A DNA stretch of 16,494 nucleotides from an uncultured Oxalobacteraceae bacterium (GTDB lineage Bacteria > Pseudomonadota > Gammaproteobacteria > Burkholderiales > Burkholderiaceae), in NCBI GenBank assembly GCA_946480015.1, contig CAMLIL010000110.1:1-16494 (forward strand). The letters are read 5' to 3'. Position numbers and translations under genes: made by a program. Below are positions 6,104-12,246 of this stretch, one piece after another. The notes under the pieces are model-generated. The model made no database searches and was not told the DNA's origin. It saw only the letters and a list, made by a program, of their open reading frames with translations. Within the stretch, counting starts at the first letter, position 1. The number at the start of each line of letters is the position of its first letter.

Positions 6104-6984
6104 GCCCCCGCCTGATCAAAACCCTGCGTGCCACGGCCATGGCCCTGGCGATGACCGCGCTGGCCGCGATCTTCGCGGCACCCTTGCTGTTCATGTTCGC
6201 CTCCTCGTTCAAGGGCGACGCCGCCATCTTCGCCGACTTGGGCAGCCTGTCGGCGCTGGTGCCCAACGCCGGCTGGTCGTTCGATAACTATCGCACGGTG
6301 TTCAGCAAGAGCGAGCTGCCGCACTTCTTGTTGATATCGGTGATCATCTCGGTGCTGGTCGTGGCCGGGGGCGTGCTGGTCAACAGCATGCTCGCGTATG
6401 CGCTGGCACGCCTGCGCTGGAGGGGCAGGGGCGCGGTGCTGGCGCTGGTGCATGCCTTGCTGGTGGTGCCGTTCGAGGTGATTGCGATTCCTCTGCTGTC
6501 GCTGGTGGCGCGCCTTCCCGGACCGGGCTTCGAGCAGGGGCGGCTGGTGCTGCAGCACAGCTGGTTCAATAGTTTGCAAGTGCAGGTGGTCCCGTTTCTG
6601 GCCAGCGCCTTTTGCGTCTTTTTGTTTTACCAGTTCTTCAAAGACATCCCGCTCGAACTCGACGAGGCCGCCAAGATGGACGGCGCCGGACCCTGGACCA
6701 TCTACTGGCGCGTGATCATGCCCAACAGCGGCCCGGTGATTGCGACGGCGTCCATCATCCTGTTCCTCGGCGCCTGGAACCAATACCTGTGGCCGGCGAT
6801 GGTGATCCAGGGCGAAGCCTTCCGCCCGGTGCAGCCTGGCATCCAGCAGTTTTTCGGGCACAGCAACTCGTGGGGACAGATCATGGCCTATGCGTCGGTG
6901 ATTACCGTCCCCGTGCTTGTGGTGTTCCTCGCGTTCCAGCGGCAATTCGTGGCGTCGGTAGTGGGTTCCGGCATCAAAGGATAA
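6100..6984 (+). CDS. ABC sugar permease, MalG-like
   Basis: This 294-residue inner-membrane protein is of normal length for the MalG/UgpE branch. The first helix is at about residues 12-36 (TAMALAMTALAAIFAAPLLF). Five further hydrophobic segments follow. The EAA loop reads LDEAAKMDGAGPWTIYWRVI, with the first Glu at residue 189 and the invariant Gly eight residues later. The C-terminus GSGIKG is the usual end for this family. The ATG at 6100 overlaps the upstream stop by four bases (ATGA). With the preceding permease it forms the translocation channel, driven by the ATPase encoded at 10350. Confidence 0.93.
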   Translation: MSPRLIKTLRATAMALAMTALAAIFAAPLLFMFASSFKGDAAIFADLGSLSALVPNAGWSFDNYRTVFSKSELPHFLLISVIISVLVVAGGVLVNSMLAYALARLRWRGRGAVLALVHALLVVPFEVIAIPLLSLVARLPGPGFEQGRLVLQHSWFNSLQVQVVPFLASAFCVFLFYQFFKDIPLELDEAAKMDGAGPWTIYWRVIMPNSGPVIATASIILFLGAWNQYLWPAMVIQGEAFRPVQPGIQQFFGHSNSWGQIMAYASVITVPVLVVFLAFQRQFVASVVGSGIKG

Positions 6985-6997
6985 TTTTTAGAGAGAA

Positions 6998-7981
6998 ATG
7001 ACAATGACCGTCAAGTTAGACAGCAAGTTCATCTGGGATTTTTGGCACGTGGAAGACGGCGGCCGGCAGCACCTGTTTTTCCTGCAGGCCGAGCGCTCCA
7101 TCGGCGATCCGAACCTGCGCCACTGGAACGTGTCGATCGGCCACGCGGTGTCGGATGATTTGCGCGCGTGGCAGCACAAGGGCGCCGTCTTCGGCCCCTC
7201 GGCCACGCCCGCATGGGATGACTTCACCACCTGGACCGGTTCGGTGATCAAGGCGCTGGGGCGCTACCACCTGTTCTACACCGGCACCTGCCGCGCTGAA
7301 CAAGGCCTGCGCCAGCGCATCGGCCATGCGGTGGCCGACAGCATCGACGGCCCATGGACACGGGTCGGCACCGGGCTGGCGCTCGACCTGGACACCCGCT
7401 ACTACGAAGAGCACGAAGAGGGCGGCTGGCACGACCGTGCACTGCGCGACCCGTGGGTGATGCCCGATCCGAACGGCGAGTTGTTCCACATGTTCTTCAC
7501 CGCGCGGCGCAAGGACGGCCCTTTGTTTGAACGCGGCGTGATCGGTCACGCGGTGTCGTCCGACCTGACCAACTGGTGCGCCACCGCGCCGGTCTACGAA
7601 GGCGGCCACTATGGCCAGCTCGAAGTGCCGCAGGTATTCGAACGGGATGGCAAATGGTACTGCACCTTCTGCAATATCCGCGAGCACTGGTCGCCGGCCA
7701 TGCGCGAACGCCAGAACGGCGGCGTGTCCGGTACCCACTACCTGGTGGCCGCCGATCCGATGGGACCGTGGCAGCCGGCCGAAGGATTCCTCGACGGCGA
7801 CGTGCCTTGCCGCCGCTACGCCGGCAAAATCCTGGTCGATCCCTTGACCGGCGGCGATTGCCTGATGGCCTTCGAGGACACCGGCCCGGAAGGCCAGTTC
7901 ATCGGCCAGATCTGCGACCCGATCGCACTGACGCTGGTCGATGGGGCATACCGGATCGCGACGCCTTTGGCCCCCATATGA
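6998..7981 (+). CDS. Cytoplasmic beta-propeller glycoside hydrolase, clan GH-J-like (probable beta-fructosidase)
   Basis: This 327-residue protein has no signal peptide, so it is expected in the cytoplasm. It has the three acidic motifs of five-bladed beta-propeller fructosidases (GH32/GH68, clan GH-J). FIWDFW carries a probable nucleophile Asp14. The hallmark RDP is at residues 150-152, with the transition-state stabiliser Asp151. QLEVPQVF carries a probable acid/base Glu209. The spacing between these residues fits the clan. The C-terminal beta-sandwich typical of classical GH32 enzymes is absent, since the protein ends after the propeller. GH43 is the main alternative. The gene starts 13 bases after the permease, behind a weak AGAGAG. 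Its likely job is to cleave imported fructo-oligosaccharides or sucrose. Its stop codon TGA lies inside a candidate operator (7978-7994). Confidence 0.8.
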   Translation: MTMTVKLDSKFIWDFWHVEDGGRQHLFFLQAERSIGDPNLRHWNVSIGHAVSDDLRAWQHKGAVFGPSATPAWDDFTTWTGSVIKALGRYHLFYTGTCRAEQGLRQRIGHAVADSIDGPWTRVGTGLALDLDTRYYEEHEEGGWHDRALRDPWVMPDPNGELFHMFFTARRKDGPLFERGVIGHAVSSDLTNWCATAPVYEGGHYGQLEVPQVFERDGKWYCTFCNIREHWSPAMRERQNGGVSGTHYLVAADPMGPWQPAEGFLDGDVPCRRYAGKILVDPLTGGDCLMAFEDTGPEGQFIGQICDPIALTLVDGAYRIATPLAPI

Positions 7982-7994
7982 CAACGATAGCCAT
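7978..7994 (+). promoter_or_regulatory. Candidate LacI-family operator ahead of the GH32 gene
   Basis: ATGACAACGATAGCCAT carries the 12-base core of the lacI-upstream site with the same outer ATG/CAT arms. It overlaps the stop codon of the preceding hydrolase and ends 22 bases before the GH32 start. This suggests a second, separately controlled transcript beginning here. Only poor -35/-10 matches are visible nearby, such as TTGGCC at 7967. Confidence 0.5.
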
Positions 7995-8016
7995 TTAACG
8001 CGAAGCAGGAGACACA

Positions 8017-10347
8017 ATGAAGACGCCTCATCCGACCCACTTGCCCACCTCCCGCAGGCGCTGGACATGGCTTGCGCTTGGCCTGCTGGCGGTGTGCACG
8101 CCATTGCTCGCAGCGGGCGGCGACACGCTGGCGCTATGGTCATTCGACGAAGGCAAGGGCATGCTCACGCGCGAGGCGGTGTCGGGACGGATGGACCAGG
8201 TCAACGCGGTGTTCAACCGGGCCCGCTTCAAGCCCTCTACCGGGCCAGAGTGGCGTGCACAGGGAATCAGCGGGACCTGTCTGCTGTTCGATGGCTACTC
8301 GACCGATATCGTGGCGCCTGGCCTGACCGATGCCCAGCTGGCGCGCGGTATGACCATCAGTGTCTGGGTGGCACCCCATGCCTACGAATGGGGCGATGGC
8401 GGCTTCCCCTCGGCCTTTGCGAGCCAGTTCGACAAGAACGGCAAGCAGGGCTTCGTGCTCGGCGCGTACCGCAACGGCAGCTGGGGGCTCGCCCTTGGTT
8501 TCGGCAAGCGGACGGTCGACCTGCGCGTCAGCGATCGCCTGCTGCCCAAGGATGCCTGGTCCCACGTGGCCGCGAGCTTCGACCCGGTGGCCGGCGAGGT
8601 GGCGCTGTATCTCAATGGCGAGCAGGTCGCGGGCGCCGCTACCCCGGCCGGTATGCCGCTCGCGCTGCCGGCGCTACCATTGAGCATAGGCCGCTATTCC
8701 AAGCCGACGCTGCTGCTTGGCGTGCATCGCCTGAACACCTTTCTCGGACTGATGGATGAATTGCGCATTGCCGCTGGCCCGCTGGGCGCCGCCGGCGCGC
8801 GCGCCCTGTTCGCCGCAGGCGGCAACGCCGTGCCAGTGCTGAGCCGGGACGAGGTGGTGATCCCCGCCAGCGTGTTCGACGGCGACCGTCACCGGCCGCA
8901 GTTTCATGCGATGCCCAGCAGCGGCTGGATGAACGAGCCTCACGCGCCGTTCTACTACCGTGGGCAGTACCATTTGTTCTTCCAGAAAAATCCTTTCGGG
9001 CCGTTCTGGCACCAGATCCATTGGGGCCACTGGATCAGCCCCGATATGGTCCACTGGCGCGAACTGCCGATCGCCCTCGCGCCCGAGGCGGACGAACTGG
9101 CGCCGGACGGCATCTGGTCCGGCAGCGCAAGCACGCTGGCCGACGGCAGCCCGGTGCTGTTTTTCACCGCGGGCAATGACGCCGCCAGGCCGAACCAGCG
9201 CACCGCGCTGGCCGTCCCGGCCGACCTGAACGACCGTGAACTGGTGCGCTGGACCAAGCGTCCGGCCCCGGTCACCGTGCAGCAGGAAGGCAAGGGCCGC
9301 TACGGCGAATTCCGCGACCCCTTCGTTTTTAAAAACGAGGCCGGCACGCGCTGGTTCCAGCTGGTCGGATCAGGGCTCCCCGGCGGCAGCGGCACGGCAC
9401 TGGTGTATGACTCGGTCGACCTGATCCGCTGGACCTTCAAGGGACCCTTGATGAAGCTCGACACGGCCAGCCATCCCGGCTTCGAGGGCACCTGGGAGCT
9501 GCCGGTGCTACTGCCGGTGGGGAAGGGCAGCGACGGCCGCCAGCGTCACGTCTACCTGATGGACTTGAAGGCCCAGGCGTATTACTGGATCGGCGTGTTC
9601 GACCAGGAAAGCGGCAAGTTCACGCCCGATGTCGCGGCGCCGCGCGTGTTCGACGTCGGCGACCATCATTTCTCCGGCCCCAGCGGCTTCGTTGACCCGA
9701 AGACCGGCCGCAGTATTGTCTTTTCGATCGCGCAGGGCGAGCGCAGCGAGCAGGCCCAGTCCGATAGCGGCTGGGCGCACAATGCCGGCCTGCCGCTCGC
9801 GCTAAGCCTGGGCGGCGACGGCGACCTGCGCATCGCACCGATCGACGAGCTGGCTTCGCTGCGCCAGCGCACCCTGTTGTCGCTCGAGCAGGTCGACTTC
9901 GAGCAGGCCCGTGCGGCGCTTGCGGCCGTGCGTGGCGACCGCCTCGAAATCGAACTGGAGCTAGCGCCATCGAACGTGGTCGCCGCGCGCCGCGGCCTGG
10001 TGTTGCGCAAGACGCCGGACGACGCCGAGCGCACCGCCCTGTACTACGACGCCGCCACCAAACGCTTTGAAATCGACCGTAGCCACAGCTCGCTCGACCC
10101 CGACGTGCTTGGGCGCGGCGTGCAGGGCGGCGCCCTCGACCTCGGCGGCGAGCCGCTGCGCCTGCGCGTGTTTGTCGACCGTTCCATGCTCGAAGCCTAC
10201 CTGAACGGCCGCAAGAGCCTGACCAGCCGCGCCTATCCCTCGCGCCTGGACGCCACCGGCATCGACCTGATGGGTGCAGCCGGCGACCGCGTCCTCAAGC
10301 TGACGGTCTGGGAGTTGGGCGGCATCACAAACACTGCGAAGGAATAG
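8017..10347 (+). CDS. Secreted GH32 fructan hydrolase with N-terminal LamG-like domain; nucleophile motif WMNEP
   Basis: This 776-residue exported enzyme has an RRR-rich start and a hydrophobic core ([17 protein letters not shown]) forming a signal peptide cut at about residue 33. Residues about 36-265 form a concanavalin-like LamG/laminin-type domain ([11 protein letters not shown], then [11 protein letters not shown], then [10 protein letters not shown], then [13 protein letters not shown]), probably carbohydrate-binding. The GH32 propeller spans about 285-620 and a beta-sandwich about 640-770 ([20 protein letters not shown] is typical). The catalytic motifs are WMNEPHA (304-310), FRDP (432-435, Asp434) and GTWELP (Glu494). 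In most GH32 enzymes the first motif is WMNDP with Asp as nucleophile; here the codon is GAG (8935-8937). The EC motif is EL. An AGGAGA lies four bases before the ATG. It likely degrades levan or inulin in the periplasm or outside the cell. Confidence 0.9.
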   Translation: MKTPHPTHLPTSRRRWTWLALGLLAVCTPLLAAGGDTLALWSFDEGKGMLTREAVSGRMDQVNAVFNRARFKPSTGPEWRAQGISGTCLLFDGYSTDIVAPGLTDAQLARGMTISVWVAPHAYEWGDGGFPSAFASQFDKNGKQGFVLGAYRNGSWGLALGFGKRTVDLRVSDRLLPKDAWSHVAASFDPVAGEVALYLNGEQVAGAATPAGMPLALPALPLSIGRYSKPTLLLGVHRLNTFLGLMDELRIAAGPLGAAGARALFAAGGNAVPVLSRDEVVIPASVFDGDRHRPQFHAMPSSGWMNEPHAPFYYRGQYHLFFQKNPFGPFWHQIHWGHWISPDMVHWRELPIALAPEADELAPDGIWSGSASTLADGSPVLFFTAGNDAARPNQRTALAVPADLNDRELVRWTKRPAPVTVQQEGKGRYGEFRDPFVFKNEAGTRWFQLVGSGLPGGSGTALVYDSVDLIRWTFKGPLMKLDTASHPGFEGTWELPVLLPVGKGSDGRQRHVYLMDLKAQAYYWIGVFDQESGKFTPDVAAPRVFDVGDHHFSGPSGFVDPKTGRSIVFSIAQGERSEQAQSDSGWAHNAGLPLALSLGGDGDLRIAPIDELASLRQRTLLSLEQVDFEQARAALAAVRGDRLEIELELAPSNVVAARRGLVLRKTPDDAERTALYYDAATKRFEIDRSHSSLDPDVLGRGVQGGALDLGGEPLRLRVFVDRSMLEAYLNGRKSLTSRAYPSRLDATGIDLMGAAGDRVLKLTVWELGGITNTAKE

Positions 10348-10349
10348 GC

Positions 10350-11483
10350 ATGGCAAGCATTTCCCTGGTCAATGTGGCCAAGACCTACCCGGGCAAGGAT
10401 GCGCACTACATCCTCCAACACGTCAACTTCACCATCGCCGATGGCGAGTTCGTGGTGCTGGTCGGCCCTTCCGGCTGCGGCAAGTCGACCCTGTTGCGGA
10501 TGATCGCCGGGCTGGAGGAAATCAGCGGCGGCGACATCGTCATCGATGGCGAGCGCATCAACGACGTCGCACCGGCGCGGCGCGGCCTGTCGATGGTGTT
10601 CCAGAACTATGCGCTGTACGGTCACATGAGCGTGTTCGAGAACATCGCCTTCGGTCTGCGCCTGAGCCGCACGCCCAAGGCCGAGATCGAGCAGCGCGTG
10701 CTGGAGGCCGCGCGCTTGCTGCAGATCGAGCATCTGCTGGCGCGGCGCCCGCCGCAATTGTCGGGCGGGCAGCGGCAGCGGGTGGCGATCGGCCGCGCCA
10801 TCGTGCGCAAGCCGCGCGCCTTCCTGTTCGACGAACCCCTGTCGAACCTGGACGCGTCGCTGCGCGGCGACATGCGGGTCGAGATCGCCAAACTGCACCG
10901 CAAGCTCGGCGCCACCATGGTGTACGTCACGCATGACCAGGTGGAGGCCATGACGCTGGCCGACCGCATCGTGGTGCTGGCGCCCTCCGGTGTGCAGCAG
11001 GTCGGCTCGCCGATGCATTTGTACCAGCGCCCGGCGAATGTGTTCGTGGCCGGCTTCATTGGCAGTCCACGCATGAATCTGTTTGGCGGCGTGCTCGACG
11101 ATTGCGCCACGCTGGGGTTCGGCCAATCCAGCATTGCCTGGGCCGATGCACCGGCCGGCGTCGGCGCACAGGCCGTCACCATCGGCGTCCGACCCGAGCA
11201 GCTGGAACTGGCCGCCGAGGGCCCGGTGCGCGGCGTGGTGCAACTGGTCGAACGGCTCGGCGCGGAATCGCTGGTGCACGTGGCCGTCGCCGGGCTGGAC
11301 AAGGCCTTGATCGTTGCGCTGAAGGATGCACCGCCGGCCGAGGGGACCCGCTGCGCACTGCGCGTGGCGCCAGGGGCCGTTCACGTATTCGGCGCCGATG
11401 GGCGGCGTATCGCGCCAGCATCGGAACTGGACAATTCCGGCCGCATTCAGGCGGCCGGCAACCTGGAAAAGGAAGCATCATGA
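10350..11483 (+). CDS. ABC importer ATPase, MalK/UgpC/MsmX-like
   Basis: This 377-residue ATPase has every expected motif: Walker [10 protein letters not shown] (39-47), Q-loop Gln85 in VFQNYALY, signature LSGGQ (137-141), Walker B FLFDEP (158-163, Glu162 catalytic), D-loop SNLD and switch His195 in VTHD. Residues about 240-377 form the TOBE/MOP regulatory domain found in sugar-import ATPases, including the family motif GFIGSPRMN. It energises the permease pair at 5048-6984. Two bases separate it from the GH32 stop, with AAGGA as ribosome binding site, and its stop overlaps the ATG of the kinase. Placing the ATPase after the hydrolases rather than next to the permeases is slightly unusual. 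No defect is visible. Confidence 0.94.
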   Translation: MASISLVNVAKTYPGKDAHYILQHVNFTIADGEFVVLVGPSGCGKSTLLRMIAGLEEISGGDIVIDGERINDVAPARRGLSMVFQNYALYGHMSVFENIAFGLRLSRTPKAEIEQRVLEAARLLQIEHLLARRPPQLSGGQRQRVAIGRAIVRKPRAFLFDEPLSNLDASLRGDMRVEIAKLHRKLGATMVYVTHDQVEAMTLADRIVVLAPSGVQQVGSPMHLYQRPANVFVAGFIGSPRMNLFGGVLDDCATLGFGQSSIAWADAPAGVGAQAVTIGVRPEQLELAAEGPVRGVVQLVERLGAESLVHVAVAGLDKALIVALKDAPPAEGTRCALRVAPGAVHVFGADGRRIAPASELDNSGRIQAAGNLEKEAS

Positions 11484-12055
11484 TCGTTGTATGCGGTGAG
11501 GCACTGATGGATGTATTTGCCGAACATGAGGATCTGGATCGCCTGACGCTGGGGGCGCACGATGGCGGTTCGCCATTCAACCTGGCCATCGGCCTGGCAC
11601 GCCTGGGGGCGCCGACGATGTTCTTTGGCGGCTTGTCGAAGGATCTGTTCGGCCGCCGGCTCGAGGGCAGGCTGCGCCGCGAAGGCGTGAACACCGATGC
11701 GGCGCCGCGCAGCGCCGCGCCGACGACGCTGGCGCTGGTCGAGCTCGACGGGGCCGGGGTGCCGTCCTACCGCTTCTACGGCGGACAAATCACGGAGTGC
11801 GCAATCGAGGCGCCGGCCCTGGACAAGGTGCCGCAGGACAGTGCGATGCTGCACGTCGGTTCCTACTGTACCGTTGTCGAGCCAATCGCATCCACCCTGC
11901 GCATGCTGGTCGAGCGCCAGCGCGGCCGCAGCCTGGTCAGCTATGACCCGAATGTGCGGCTGACCATCGAGCCGCGCACCGCGCACTGGGCGCGCCGCAC
12001 TGGAGTGGATGCTGGCGCGCGCCGACCGAATCCTTTTCACAACACCTTGCGATGA
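11480..12055 (+). pseudogene. Fructokinase (PfkB/ribokinase family), frameshifted and truncated
   Basis: The frame begins [13 protein letters not shown] and holds the first PfkB signature GGSPFNLAIGLARLG (residues 29-43), then the lid segment (PSYRFYGGQITECAI) and DPNVRL (about residues 155-160). Intact fructokinases have about 300 residues and end with a DTxGAGD motif carrying the catalytic Asp. Here the frame stops after 191 residues. At GGG (11988-11990) one extra base shifts the frame; removing it restores WRAALEWMLARADRI, the expected continuation. Similarity then ends at about 12032, next to the receptor promoter, so about the last 110-130 residues are deleted. The ATP- and sugar-binding C-terminal half is missing, so no activity is expected. 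The ATG at 11480 overlaps the ATPase stop. The actual stop TGA lies inside an operator-like motif. Confidence 0.85.
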
Positions 12056-12068
12056 CAACGATAGATAT
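12052..12068 (+). promoter_or_regulatory. Candidate LacI-family operator, first copy ahead of the TonB receptor
   Basis: ATGACAACGATAGATAT carries the same 12-base core. Its right half fits the palindrome less well than the other copies. It overlaps the stop codon of the broken kinase. Its start is 37 bases from the start of the second copy, about three and a half helical turns. Confidence 0.5.
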
Positions 12069-12088
12069 ACGGCCTTGCCTGGCCTACT

Positions 12089-12105
12089 ATGACAACGATG
12101 GACAA
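12089..12105 (+). promoter_or_regulatory. Candidate LacI-family operator, second copy ahead of the TonB receptor
   Basis: ATGACAACGATGGACAA is nearly identical to the site upstream of lacI, sharing 16 of 17 bases. It lies about 142 bases ahead of the receptor start. With the copy at 12052 it forms a tandem pair, as expected for a tightly controlled receptor promoter. No convincing -35/-10 pair was found between 12030 and 12246, although TACTAT overlaps the left edge of this site (12085-12090). Confidence 0.55.
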
Positions 12106-12246
12106 TCCATGTGGCCCTTGCCGTTGCAGCAGAAAGGGAGGTGCCAGCCGGGAGGGTAGGAAATGCGGCGTATTCACGCGTCGGGACGCGCACCATCGCG
12201 TCGTGTCAACATGAACTGAAAAAACTTATTACGGGGACTTTTTGCC

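Noticed and set aside
6991..7008. GAAATGACAATGACCG before the GH-J gene as another operator
   Set aside because: It shares only TGACAA with the motif, lacks the CGATR core, and is the start-codon region of the gene.
7016..8143. 375-residue minus-strand frame
   Set aside because: It is antisense to the GH-J hydrolase; no domain is recognisable and the plus strand has catalytic motifs with correct spacing.
12030..12100. sigma70 promoter for the TonB receptor
   Set aside because: Candidate -35 and -10 hexamers (TTGCGA at 12047, TACTAT at 12085) have the wrong spacing; no pair was good enough to annotate.
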